NCBI GenBank assembly: GCA_015493215.1
Contig: WGDP01000016.1
Coordinates: 1-45,059, forward strand
Direction of reading: 5' to 3'
DNA length: 45,059 nucleotides
Source: Bacteroidales bacterium
GTDB taxonomy: Bacteria > Bacteroidota > Bacteroidia > Bacteroidales > F082
Shown here: positions 32,695 to 41,443 of the stretch, one piece after another
Layout: every line of letters begins with the position of its first letter
How positions within the stretch are numbered: the stretch's first letter is position 1
The notes under the pieces: generated by a model
The model's input: the letters and a program-made list of their open reading frames with translations, nothing else
The model's database searches: none
Told to the model about the DNA's origin: nothing
Program-made: the position numbers and the translations under genes

Positions 32695-33273
32695 ATGAAA
32701 AAGCTATTATTAATTCTGTTGGTACTGATTTCGGCAACAACCTTTTCGCAGCAAACTGTTGCTATTTTACCTTTTGGGTTTACTGTTGATGGCAATCCTT
32801 CACCACAGATGGGTAAAGAAGCACAGCAATATCTTATTGGATGGATGCTCAAAAAGCAGAAACATTTCAAAGCAACTCCGTTAAATGCCAGAACCGTAAA
32901 TGTAGCACTGCATAAGGCAGGCATTACGCCGGAAACGTTTGACGATTATACTATTAAAGAAATTGCCGAAGTTGTAAATGCCGATTACATCCTGATAGGT
33001 TCCATCGACAAAAGTCAGGAAGGTTCTTCAACAACTGCGGGAGGTTTCGATTCGAAAAATAAAAGTAGTGACAAAAAAAACACTACTACTTATGGAGCCT
33101 CAACATCCTCAACCTCTGTAAAGTATCATGCAACGGTTTATATTAGTATTTTCCAAAAGGATGGTACACCGGTATTTGATAAAAACAAAGGAAATGTGTT
33201 TATCGACGATACTACCGACAGTTGGAAAAATTCCATCATCTGGCTGGTACGTCATTTTCCCTTTTACAATTAG
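32695..33273 (+). CDS. Periplasmic CsgG/TolB-like protein of unknown function
   Basis: 192 aa with a signal peptide (MKKLLLILLVLISATTFSQQ). The mature start TVAILPFGFTVDG and the later IKEIAEVVNADYILIGSIDKSQ follow the pattern of CsgG/FlgO/TolB N-terminal alpha-beta domains (an AVLPF-type strand, then an A..ADYVLxG strand). A Ser/Thr/Lys-rich insert (SSTTAGGFDSKNKSSDKKNTTTYGASTSSTS) interrupts the domain before the last strands (VKYHATVYISIFQKDGTPVFDKNKG). There is no lipobox, so it should be soluble periplasmic. Function is not assigned; the barrel gene upstream is the obvious partner. Confidence 0.72.
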   Translation: MKKLLLILLVLISATTFSQQTVAILPFGFTVDGNPSPQMGKEAQQYLIGWMLKKQKHFKATPLNARTVNVALHKAGITPETFDDYTIKEIAEVVNADYILIGSIDKSQEGSSTTAGGFDSKNKSSDKKNTTTYGASTSSTSVKYHATVYISIFQKDGTPVFDKNKGNVFIDDTTDSWKNSIIWLVRHFPFYN

Positions 33274-33335
33274 AGAGGTTAAAAATATTTAGATTGTAAT
33301 TTTCACAAAAAATTTTGTTTTTTGTTAAAGATAAA

Positions 33336-33369
33336 TTGCGCAGGGCTTATACCCTGTGCAATTTTTTTT
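33336..33369 (+). terminator. Rho-independent terminator
   Basis: TTGCGCAGGG/CCCTGTGCAA pair over 10 bp with one G-T wobble and a CTTATA loop, directly followed by a run of eight T residues. It lies 60 bp after the CsgG/TolB-like gene and ends that operon. Confidence 0.85.
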
Positions 33370-33631
33370 GCCCAAACGTTAAGAAATACAAGTTACATTT
33401 TGCGAAAAAGGCAGGGTGATGCTTAGGAGATTTCTCCCGTTGGTCGAAATAACACCCCCTTTTGCTTTGGAGAGGGGATTAAAAGTCAAGCCCTCGGTCT
33501 CTACAAACATAAGGTAAGGGTATAACTGTTGGTGATTGCAGGAAGAGCAGGCTGGCTTCCGGTATCCTTCAACTACCTGCCCGGCCTTGCCGATAAAAAT
33601 AAAAAAAATCACACCGGGCTGTAATAAAAAA
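33370..33631. other. Gene-free gap with degenerate repeat-like sequence
   Basis: The gap 33274-33677 holds the terminator above and then about 260 bp without a plausible gene. The stretch GGAGATTTCTCCCGTTGGTCGAAATAAC contains a small GGAGA/TCTCC hairpin and looks like a decayed intergenic repeat of the kind scattered through many genomes. Nothing else was recognised here. Confidence 0.4.
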
Positions 33632-33639
33632 TTACTTTT
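33632..33639 (+). promoter_or_regulatory. Bacteroidota -7 element for the marR-type gene
   Basis: TACTTTTG (TAnnTTTG) ends 38 nt before the ATG at 33678. Confidence 0.55.
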
Positions 33640-33677
33640 GCCGTCCGTTTAGTTGCATATACATCTAATTTATTTTT

Positions 33678-34127
33678 ATGGATACAAAGCATGACGATTT
33701 TATTGGAAAGTGGCTGGCACATGCCCACCTTAAACTTTTCAACCTGATTACAAAAACACTTCACAAGGAGGGTTCCGACCTTACTTTTGAACAATTTATA
33801 TTGCTTAAAATTATTCATACCAACGAAGGTATCAGCCAGCAGGAACTGGCAAGCAGTATGAATAAGGACAAAACCTCTATTACCCGTGCAATAAGCGTTT
33901 TAGAAGATCATCACAAGGTGGTTCGCATCAGCTCGAAGGATGATAAACGCAAAAAAGGGCTTTATCTTACCAAAGAGGGAAAAACACATCTGGCCATGAT
34001 AATGCCCCGGTTTGCCGAAATCAGGGCGGAGTTGGAAAAGGGATTCAGCAAACATGAACTGGACAGTACTATCAGCATACTCAGGAAAATTATTGAACGA
34101 ACAAACCAAATGGAAGAAAAGTTGTAA
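33678..34127 (+). CDS. MarR family transcriptional regulator
   Basis: 149-aa cytoplasmic dimeric repressor. The winged-helix core is visible as LTFEQFILLKIIHTNEGISQQELASSMNKDKTSITRAISVLEDHHKVVRISSKDDKRKKGLYLTKEGK, with the wing DKRKKGLYLT, flanked by N- and C-terminal dimerisation helices. It precedes an MFP-RND-TolC efflux set by 144 bp in the same direction and very probably regulates it in response to a small-molecule substrate of the pump. Confidence 0.92.
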   Translation: MDTKHDDFIGKWLAHAHLKLFNLITKTLHKEGSDLTFEQFILLKIIHTNEGISQQELASSMNKDKTSITRAISVLEDHHKVVRISSKDDKRKKGLYLTKEGKTHLAMIMPRFAEIRAELEKGFSKHELDSTISILRKIIERTNQMEEKL

Positions 34128-34197
34128 GTACAACCAATATATAATTTTTAAAAGGAATAAAGCCGAACCTGTTGTTGTCAAACATAAAATGTAAAAA

Positions 34198-34262
34198 AGT
34201 TTATTCAAACTAAAGTAAAACGTTTCGACATCAATTGGTTTCCGGTTTGTAAAACATACAAA
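34198..34262 (+). promoter_or_regulatory. Candidate MarR operator region
   Basis: Two palindromes lie between marR and the adaptor gene: AGTTT-ATTC-AAACT (34198-34211) and TTTGTA-AAACA-TACAAA (34246-34262). The second ends 9 nt before the ATG at 34272. Their size and position suit MarR dimers, which bind imperfect AT-rich palindromes. Binding is inference. Confidence 0.4.
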
Positions 34263-34271
34263 TAAAGTAAA

Positions 34272-35384
34272 ATGACAGTTAGAAAAACATGGATTATCTC
34301 CGTAATTATACTCGGCATTGGAGTTTTCGGATTTATCTACATCTCAAAAATGAAAAAGGCGCCCAAGCGAAAAGTGCGCCAAACCAAAGTTATTGCCCCC
34401 TTTATGGTGGTAAAAAACCAAACGGTTCCATTAACCGTAACCTCCATGGGACAGGTAAAAGCCAAAAACAAAATTGACATCTTTTCGGAAGTAAACGGCG
34501 TTTTGCAGCCCTTGAAAAAGAATTTCAGAGAAGGCGTTGCTTTTAACAAAGGCGAGTTGATGATTCACGTCGATGATTCCGAATTTAAGGCAAGCCTGCT
34601 GGCCAAACGCAGCGATTTTGAAAATCAGATAACAGCTTTGTTGCCCGATCTTAAACTGGAGTTCCCCGGTGAATTTAACAAATGGTACAACTATCTCACT
34701 TCACTTGACATTGAAAAAAAGCTGAAGCCGTTGCCGGCCGTAAACTCGAAAAAAGAGAAGTTTTTTATCACGGGACGAAAAATCTACAGCTCGTTTTACA
34801 GCATTCGTAATCAGGAAGCCCGGCTTGAAAAATACAGCATAACTGCTCCGTTTAACGGTGTTGTAACCGAGTCGAACGTTAATCCCGGAACCCTGATCAG
34901 AGCCGGCCAAAAAATAGGTACTTTCAGCAATACCGATGTTTTTGAAATAGAACTTTCCGTTAGTGCCGCTGATGCCAATTTAGTTGCCATTGGCGATAGC
35001 GTTGAAATTATTTCGCCCGAAGACGGTACCATTTGGCACGGCACCATAACGCGCATCAATCCGGCCATCGACATTAATACTCAAACCGTTACAATTATTG
35101 CGGAGTCATCCGACAAGGGATTGCGTGAGGGCATGTTTATCAAAGCACAAATTGCCGGCGGTTCGGTAAACAGTGTTTTTGAAATTCCCCGAAACATTCT
35201 TATCGAAAACAAAAGTATTTACACCATTCTGCCCGACAGCACGCTGAAACTGATGGCCATTCATCCGGTTCGGTTTTTGGATAAATCGGTGATTGTTAAA
35301 GATATCCCCGACGGGACAAAAATAGTTTCGCGTACCATTCCCGGAATCTTCCCCGGCATAAAAGTTCGCCCGACAGGTAATTAA
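34272..35384 (+). CDS. RND efflux periplasmic adaptor (membrane fusion protein)
   Basis: 370 aa. An N-terminal membrane anchor (WIISVIILGIGVFGFIYI) is followed by the HlyD/AcrA-type layout. The first lipoyl half is VTSMGQVKAKNKIDIFSEVNGVLQPLKKNFREGVAFNKGELMIHVDDSEF. The helical hairpin is short. The second lipoyl half is YSITAPFNGVVTESNVNPGTLIRAGQKIGTFSNTDVFEIELSVSAADANLVAIGDSVEI. A beta-barrel domain follows (GTITRINPAIDINTQTVTIIAES...GMFIKAQI). It links the RND pump to the TolC-like channel in the periplasm. The short hairpin suits the adaptor-channel contacts used by smaller RND systems. Confidence 0.93.
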   Translation: MTVRKTWIISVIILGIGVFGFIYISKMKKAPKRKVRQTKVIAPFMVVKNQTVPLTVTSMGQVKAKNKIDIFSEVNGVLQPLKKNFREGVAFNKGELMIHVDDSEFKASLLAKRSDFENQITALLPDLKLEFPGEFNKWYNYLTSLDIEKKLKPLPAVNSKKEKFFITGRKIYSSFYSIRNQEARLEKYSITAPFNGVVTESNVNPGTLIRAGQKIGTFSNTDVFEIELSVSAADANLVAIGDSVEIISPEDGTIWHGTITRINPAIDINTQTVTIIAESSDKGLREGMFIKAQIAGGSVNSVFEIPRNILIENKSIYTILPDSTLKLMAIHPVRFLDKSVIVKDIPDGTKIVSRTIPGIFPGIKVRPTGN

Positions 35385-35402
35385 TAGGATAAAGCACCAT
35401 CA

Positions 35403-38400
35403 ATGAAAAAAATTATAGCTTATTTTATAAAGTACCCCATTGCTGCCAATGTTTTTATCATAACATTCGCCATTTTTGGCACGGTGGCCATGTTCAACTT
35501 AAAATCGTCGTTTTTCCCGTTGGTAGAAAGTCGCATCATTAGCATTCAGCTTATCTATCCGGGGGCATCGCCCGAAGAGGTTGAAGAGGGTATTGTTTTA
35601 AAAATTGAAGACAACCTGAAGGGCGTTTCCGGCATTGAACGGGTAACGTCGGTATCGTCGGAAAACAGCGGCGTTATTACGGTTGAAGTGGATAAAAAGT
35701 ACAAAACCGACGTGGTTCTCGAAGATGTGAAAAACGCTGTTAACCGAATCAGTTCCTTTCCGGTTGACATGGAACCACCCGTTATTTTTAAGCGCGAAAA
35801 CATCAATCAGGTAATGACCTTTTCCATCAGCGCGAAAAACATCTCGCTAAAAGCACTTAAGGAGATTTCCTACAAAATTGAAGACGACATCAGAGCGATG
35901 GACGGCATTTCCAAAGTTACGCTCATGGGTTTTCCGGAGGAGGAGATTGAAATTGCCGTAAACGAAAACACACTGCGGGCATACAACCTTACTTTTGACG
36001 AAGTTGCCAACGCGGTACGGCGCGCCAATATTGATATTACCGGCGGTAAAATCCGCACCAACAAAGAGGAATATCTTATCAGAGGACGATACAAAAAGTA
36101 TCACGGGCACTTGCTGGACAACATTATTGTTAAGTCGGACATGGAAGGAAAAACCATCCGGCTTGGCGATGTAGCCAATGTCCACGACCGTTGGTCGGAA
36201 AACCCCAACCGTATTGAAATTGACGGCGAACCTTCGGTGGAAGTGTCGGTTCAAACCACCAACAGTGAGGATTTTTTGGCTGCATCGGACAAGTTGAAAA
36301 GATACATCGAAGATTTTAAAATTAAAAATCCCAACCTTGATGTGGTAATTGTTCAGGATAGGTCGGTTAACCTGAACGAACGAAAAGACCTGCTGTTTCG
36401 CAACGGAATTATGGGGATGCTGCTGGTGCTGCTGTTTCTCTCCATGTTTTTAAATCCGCGTATGGCGCTGTGGGTGGCAGCCGGGTTGCCCATCGCCTTT
36501 TGGGGCATGTTTATTCTGGCGCAAATTTTCGGTATCACCATCAATGTTATTTCACTTTTCGGAATGATAGTGGTGGTGGGGATTTTGGTTGACGACGGCA
36601 TTGTAATTGCCGAAAACATTTACAACCATTACGAACAGGGTAAAAATGCCATTCGGGCGGCCATCGACGGAACCATGGAGGTGTTGCCTTCCATTATTAC
36701 AGCGGTACTTACCACCATGATTGCTTTTTCAACCTTCTTTTTTCTTGACGGAAGGATGGGCGACTTTTTCAGTGAGCTGGCCTTTGTGGTTATTGCCACC
36801 CTTTTTGTTTCGCTAATCGAAGCGGTTATTATTCTTCCGGCGCATCTTGCCCACTCAAAGGCACTGCACGGCGAAAAAAGCCAAAACAGGGTGGCTAAAT
36901 TTATGGATAAAATAATGTACTGGATGCGCGACAAAACCTACGCTCCGGTACTCTATTTTTCTGTCCGTAACAGATTTCTGATTATCTCCATTGCCGTGGT
37001 AATGCTGTTGCTCACCGTGGGTGCCATGAAAGGCGGCATTATCAAAAGCACCTTCTTTCCTTTTATCGAACGCGACAACATTAACGTTACCCTTAAAATG
37101 CCGGCAGGCACCAACGAAAAAATTACCAACGACTGGATTGATAAAATTCAGCGGGCTGCCTGGAAGGTAAATGCCGAGTACAAAGCTAAACGAGCCGACA
37201 GCCTCGACATCATTACTCACATTGAGAAAAAAATAGGCCCGACTACAGCTGACGGAAGCCTGAATATTATCTTGCTAAACGGCGAAACGCGCAATGTTAT
37301 CAGCTTTGAAATTGCCAATGCCATTGCCAAAGAAACCGGCCCTGTTATTGGTGCCGAATTGCTATCGTACGGAGCAGGCGGGTCGTTTGGAAAACCGGTC
37401 TCAGTAGCCTTTCTCGGTAACAACCTCGAAGAGCTTACCATGGCTAAAAACGAACTGAAATATGAGCTGTCGAAACTATCGGGTCTTAAAGATATTAACG
37501 ACGACGACCGGCAGGGTATTAAGGAGATTAACATCCAACTGAAAGACAAGGCCTATATGCTGGGGCTTACTTTACAGGATGTGTTGGGGCAAATAAGGTC
37601 AGGGTTTTTTGGTAAAGAGGTGCAGCGATTACAACGCGGAAGAGATGAGGTAAAAGTGTGGGTTCGCTACAACGAAAAGGAGCGGACTTCCATCAACAAC
37701 CTTTCCGAAATGTATATCACCACCCCCTCGCGAAAAAAGGTACCGTTCAACGAAATTGCCACCTACTCTATTAAAAGAGGTATTGTTTCCATCAGCCACC
37801 TCGACGGGAAACGACAGATAAAGGTGGAGGCCGACCTTAAAAACGAAAACGCTTCGGCCACCGATGTGCTGGACTTTGTAAAAACAAAAATTTTACCCTC
37901 CATTTTAGCCAAATATCCCACCGTTAGCGTGTCGTACGAAGGGCAAAAGCGCGAAGCACAAAAAACACAAACCTCTGCCGGCAAGGTAATTCCGGTAATA
38001 CTGTTTTTAATTATTGCACCCATTGTGTTTACCTTCAGGTCGTTTAGCCAATCCATACTGCTGTTTGTGTTAATTCCTTTCAGTTTTGTGGGCGTTGCCT
38101 GGGGTCACTGGATTCACGGACAGCCCATTAACGTGCTTTCGGTTTTGGGAATCATCGCCCTGATAGGAATTTTGGTCAACGACGGGCTGGTGCTGATTAG
38201 TACCTATAACCGGTTGCTTAAAAAGGGGATTCCGGTGATGGATGCTATTTATCAGGCGGGGGTTTCACGGTTCAGAGCCATCTTTTTAACCTCGGCAACC
38301 ACCGTAGCCGGCCTGGCACCCATCATTCTTGAAAAGAGTTTTCAGGCTCAGTTTTTAATTCCCATGGGAATTTCAATTGCTTACGGTATCACCATCGCCA

Positions 38401-38558
38401 CCATTCTTACCTTAATATTACTGCCTGTTTTACTCATATCGGTTAACAAGTTTAACAGAAATATGGTTTACCTGTGGACAGGCCGGAAAGCTACTCCCGA
38501 AGAGGTTGAACACGCCATTAAAGAACAAAAATTTGAAAATGATGAATTGGAAGATTAA
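35403..38558 (+). CDS. RND-family efflux permease
   Basis: 1051 aa, full AcrB-type length with twelve TM helices and two large periplasmic loops. TM1 begins at residue 10 (IAANVFIITFAIFGTVAMF). The pore-domain start SIQLIYPGASPEEVEEGI is standard. TM4 carries the two proton-relay Asp residues (GMIVVVGILVDDGIVIAENIY), and the second-repeat counterpart is LGIIALIGILVNDGLVLISTYN. TM10-12 segments (RAIFLTSATTVAGLAPIILEKSF) are complete. Drug, bile or lipid-like substrates are likely; the heavy-metal HME signature is not evident. It lies 18 bp after the adaptor and overlaps the outer-membrane gene by 20 bp. Confidence 0.95.
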   Translation: MKKIIAYFIKYPIAANVFIITFAIFGTVAMFNLKSSFFPLVESRIISIQLIYPGASPEEVEEGIVLKIEDNLKGVSGIERVTSVSSENSGVITVEVDKKYKTDVVLEDVKNAVNRISSFPVDMEPPVIFKRENINQVMTFSISAKNISLKALKEISYKIEDDIRAMDGISKVTLMGFPEEEIEIAVNENTLRAYNLTFDEVANAVRRANIDITGGKIRTNKEEYLIRGRYKKYHGHLLDNIIVKSDMEGKTIRLGDVANVHDRWSENPNRIEIDGEPSVEVSVQTTNSEDFLAASDKLKRYIEDFKIKNPNLDVVIVQDRSVNLNERKDLLFRNGIMGMLLVLLFLSMFLNPRMALWVAAGLPIAFWGMFILAQIFGITINVISLFGMIVVVGILVDDGIVIAENIYNHYEQGKNAIRAAIDGTMEVLPSIITAVLTTMIAFSTFFFLDGRMGDFFSELAFVVIATLFVSLIEAVIILPAHLAHSKALHGEKSQNRVAKFMDKIMYWMRDKTYAPVLYFSVRNRFLIISIAVVMLLLTVGAMKGGIIKSTFFPFIERDNINVTLKMPAGTNEKITNDWIDKIQRAAWKVNAEYKAKRADSLDIITHIEKKIGPTTADGSLNIILLNGETRNVISFEIANAIAKETGPVIGAELLSYGAGGSFGKPVSVAFLGNNLEELTMAKNELKYELSKLSGLKDINDDDRQGIKEINIQLKDKAYMLGLTLQDVLGQIRSGFFGKEVQRLQRGRDEVKVWVRYNEKERTSINNLSEMYITTPSRKKVPFNEIATYSIKRGIVSISHLDGKRQIKVEADLKNENASATDVLDFVKTKILPSILAKYPTVSVSYEGQKREAQKTQTSAGKVIPVILFLIIAPIVFTFRSFSQSILLFVLIPFSFVGVAWGHWIHGQPINVLSVLGIIALIGILVNDGLVLISTYNRLLKKGIPVMDAIYQAGVSRFRAIFLTSATTVAGLAPIILEKSFQAQFLIPMGISIAYGITIATILTLILLPVLLISVNKFNRNMVYLWTGRKATPEEVEHAIKEQKFENDELED

Positions 38559-39870
38559 AATATTAAGTTTTGTGTTTATTGCCTGGTTTTCAGAAATAAC
38601 CATGGCACAACAGCCCGCCGATACGGTTTTAAAACTCTCGGATGCCGTGGCGGTGGCCATGAACAAAAACCATGATATTCTGGTGGCACGAAACAATGTG
38701 CGCATTGCCGAAGTCAACAAAGGAATACTCAATTCGGGTTTTTTGCCATCGCTTAACGGGGCTGCCGGAGCGAGCTACTCAAACAATAATACCGATGTAA
38801 CTTTTATTTCGGGAGAAGAGATTTCAAAAAACGGGGCTGCATCCACCAGCTACAATGCTTCGCTGGGGCTTAATTACCGCTTGTTCGACGGCATGAACCG
38901 CCACTACAATTTTAAAGTGCTTAAAGAAACTTATACGTTGTCGCAGCTGCAAGCCCGTTCGGTAATCGAAAACGCATTGATGCAATTAATCCGCTCCTAT
39001 TACGAGGTGGCCCGTTTAAAAGCGAAGATTGATAACCTGAACCGAACCATAACCATTTCGAACACGAGATTGAAATACATGCACGACAAATACAACTACG
39101 GCCAGGCTACCGAGCTGGATTTACTAAACGCCAAGGTGGATCTAAACAACGACAGCGTAAACTATATAAACACCGTGCGGCAGTATGAAATTGCCCAAAA
39201 CAACCTGAAAGTTGCCATGGGCGTTGATATGAACCGGTCGTTTACCATTGACACGCTGGTAGCGTTCGGCCCAAAATTCAACCGTACCGAGATGTGGGAA
39301 AATGCCCAAAACAAAAATGTGGACTATTTAATTGCACAACAAAACATGGGCATTTCGGATTTGCAGCTAAAGCAGAGCCATTCGGGTTACATACCCACGT
39401 TGGATCTTTCGGGAAAATACTCTTACAACCAGATAAACAGCGACGTAAGCACCTTTACGCATCAGCAAAGCAACGGATATAATCTGGGGGCTTCGCTAAA
39501 CTGGAATATTTTTGATGGCGGACGTACCCGGACGCGTGAGCTTACTGCAAAAATAAATGTTGAAAACGCTCAGATAAGGGTTGACAAAACCAAAACCGAG
39601 CTGGAACGTCAGGTGGCTGATGCCTACAGCAACTACACCAACATGCTGTTTATTTTAAAAACCGAAGAAACCAACAAACAGATTAACGAACTAAACTTTA
39701 AGCGTTCCACCGAGCAGTATAAACTGGGACAGCTTACTTCCATCGACTTTCGTAAGGCACAGGTAAACCTTCAGCTGGCAACCGACAACTACAACGAAGC
39801 GCTTTACAACGCAAAAGTTGCCGAGCTGGAGCTGATGAAACTGGCAGGGCTGTTTTTGGATGAGTTGTAA
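38539..39870 (+). CDS. TolC-family outer-membrane efflux protein
   Basis: 443 aa when started at ATG 38539 (MMNWKIKILSFVFIAWFSEITMAQQ, a clear signal peptide); the ORF-track start at 38506 is a TTG inside the permease gene. Two tandem OEP repeats are visible, each with a barrel strand pair and long helices: LGLNYRLFDGMNRHYNFKVLKETY and LGASLNWNIFDGGRTRTRELTAKI, followed by YNYGQATELDLLNAKVDLNND and YKLGQLTSIDFRKAQVNLQLA. The protein forms the trimeric channel for the upstream RND pump. Its stop codon lies inside the left arm of the 15-bp inverted repeat that bounds the following MITE-like element. Confidence 0.94.
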   Translation: MMNWKIKILSFVFIAWFSEITMAQQPADTVLKLSDAVAVAMNKNHDILVARNNVRIAEVNKGILNSGFLPSLNGAAGASYSNNNTDVTFISGEEISKNGAASTSYNASLGLNYRLFDGMNRHYNFKVLKETYTLSQLQARSVIENALMQLIRSYYEVARLKAKIDNLNRTITISNTRLKYMHDKYNYGQATELDLLNAKVDLNNDSVNYINTVRQYEIAQNNLKVAMGVDMNRSFTIDTLVAFGPKFNRTEMWENAQNKNVDYLIAQQNMGISDLQLKQSHSGYIPTLDLSGKYSYNQINSDVSTFTHQQSNGYNLGASLNWNIFDGGRTRTRELTAKINVENAQIRVDKTKTELERQVADAYSNYTNMLFILKTEETNKQINELNFKRSTEQYKLGQLTSIDFRKAQVNLQLATDNYNEALYNAKVAELELMKLAGLFLDEL

Positions 39871-40081
39871 TTTCAGAACTTCTGCCCCGTAAATTAATAG
39901 TCAGGTAATTCCATTATTTGCATCATAATCTTCATTGTTGTGATTCTTGGTGATTCTTGGTGTCTTTGTGGTAAAAACCTATTAATAAATCATAGCCACT
40001 AAGGCTCTAAGGCTCAAAGTTACACTAAGAAAAAGATTTTACTACACTATTATTTACAATCGGTTTGAAGTTCTGAAATTA
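39868..40081. repeat. MITE-like element with 15-bp terminal inverted repeats
   Basis: TAATTTCAGAACTTC (39868-39882) is repeated as its exact reverse complement at 40067-40081, bounding 214 bp without a gene. Inside are a 10-bp tandem (TGATTCTTGG twice) and a GTCTTTGTGGTAAAAA segment that pairs imperfectly with CACTAAGGCTCTAAGGCTCAAAG, so much of the element can fold. No flanking target duplication was obvious. Its left end provides the stop codon of the TolC-type gene. Confidence 0.55.
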
Positions 40082-40124
40082 TAATTCTTAAACAAACTGT
40101 TTCCATTACGTTTCTCATTTTTTG

Positions 40125-40132
40125 TACATTTG
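40125..40132 (+). promoter_or_regulatory. Bacteroidota -7 element, 6 nt from the start codon
   Basis: TACATTTG (TAnnTTTG) ends 6 nt before the ATG at 40139 and overlaps the TTG (40130) used by the ORF track, which is therefore not the start. A leaderless transcript is implied. Confidence 0.55.
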
Positions 40133-40138
40133 CGCTCC

Positions 40139-41347
40139 ATGAAAAAAAGGATACGCAGAGCGGGATTGATAGCAGGGCTGGCAGTAATAATACTGATGGC
40201 AGGATGTGGCGAAAAACCTTCAACGCCAAAAAAAGTAGTAGCCAATATTCCTGAAATAAATTTTTCTCTTTATTCAAATATTGACAGTGCAGTAATAGCA
40301 AAAAAGGCTGTTGAACTGGATAAAAAATTTAAACGTTTACAGCGGCTTACAGGGTTTAACGGCACTGTAATGTATTCCGAAAAAGGACATCTTATTTTTA
40401 AAAAAGCGTATGGTTTTGCCAATGTTCGCCGTCGTCGCGATTCGTTAACCACCCACAGTGCTTTTCAGCTGGCTTCGGTATCAAAAATGTTCAGCGCCAT
40501 GGTTATTATGATTTTAAAAACCGAGGGCAAAGTTGATTACGATGCCGACATCAGAACCTACCTCCCCAAATTTCCTTACGAAGGAGTTACCTGCCGCTTA
40601 TTGATGACCCACCGGTCGGGATTACCCCGTTACATGAGCCTTGCACTGGATCATTGGAAAAACAAACGTATTCCCATGGACAACAACGATGTAATGGATC
40701 TTTTTGCCGAATATAAACCGGATGTTTATTTTAAACCCAATCACGGGTTTCATTATTGCAATACCAACTATGCGTTGCTGGCCAATGTGGTGGAGGCCGT
40801 AACCGGAAAACATTTTGATGAGGTTGTGGACGAAAAGATTTTTAAACCTTTAGGGATGAACGATTCGTTTGTTTACAACATGCGAAACGACTCCACCGTG
40901 CCTCTGTATGTTGAAAAAGGTGTTCCTGGATATTACCATCGCGGTTGGCGATGGCGACGCATGGAAAACGATTACCTAAACGGGGTAATGGGCGACAAAA
41001 ACGTTTATACTTCGGTTGAAGACTTATACAAATACGACTGTGCACTGGATAATTTTACGCTGGTGCCCGATAGTGTTTTACGCGAAGCATTTAAAAAAGG
41101 CAGCCCGAAATATTGGAGGCGAAAGGATAACTACGGATTTGGTTGGCGTATTAAAACTTCGATGGATAGTGTTGTTTACCATTTTGGATGGTGGAAGGGT
41201 TTCAGAACCTTTTACCTGCGCGACATGCGACATCAAAAAACGCTGGTGGTGCTTACCAACAAAGACAAAGGCCCCGGTTCAGCCAACTTTTGGAACATCA
41301 TAAAAGCCGACACACTCCCACTGGGACGATGTTGTAAGGTAAAATAG
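40139..41347 (+). CDS. Beta-lactamase-family (serine hydrolase) lipoprotein
   Basis: About 402 aa. The signal peptide ends in a lipobox (ILMAGC). The class C beta-lactamase/DD-peptidase-like domain shows the nucleophile motif LASVSKMFSAM (SxxK), the second motif HYCNTNYALLANVVEAVTG (YxN) and LLMTHRSGLPRY between them. A late VVYHFGWWKGF segment (HxG-type third motif) is also present. Such lipoproteins usually act as D-amino-acid esterases, amidases or peptidases on cell-wall or secondary metabolites; antibiotic resistance should not be assumed. A basic cluster (KKRIRRAG) precedes the hydrophobic signal core. Confidence 0.9.
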   Translation: MKKRIRRAGLIAGLAVIILMAGCGEKPSTPKKVVANIPEINFSLYSNIDSAVIAKKAVELDKKFKRLQRLTGFNGTVMYSEKGHLIFKKAYGFANVRRRRDSLTTHSAFQLASVSKMFSAMVIMILKTEGKVDYDADIRTYLPKFPYEGVTCRLLMTHRSGLPRYMSLALDHWKNKRIPMDNNDVMDLFAEYKPDVYFKPNHGFHYCNTNYALLANVVEAVTGKHFDEVVDEKIFKPLGMNDSFVYNMRNDSTVPLYVEKGVPGYYHRGWRWRRMENDYLNGVMGDKNVYTSVEDLYKYDCALDNFTLVPDSVLREAFKKGSPKYWRRKDNYGFGWRIKTSMDSVVYHFGWWKGFRTFYLRDMRHQKTLVVLTNKDKGPGSANFWNIIKADTLPLGRCCKVK

Positions 41348-41443
41348 TGCATAAGATAGTATCTTAATATGTAAAAAACACAATGTCAGAAAGCTATTTT
41401 TTACTATTTTTACGGGCAAATTGAAACCTTAATACAAATTGCT

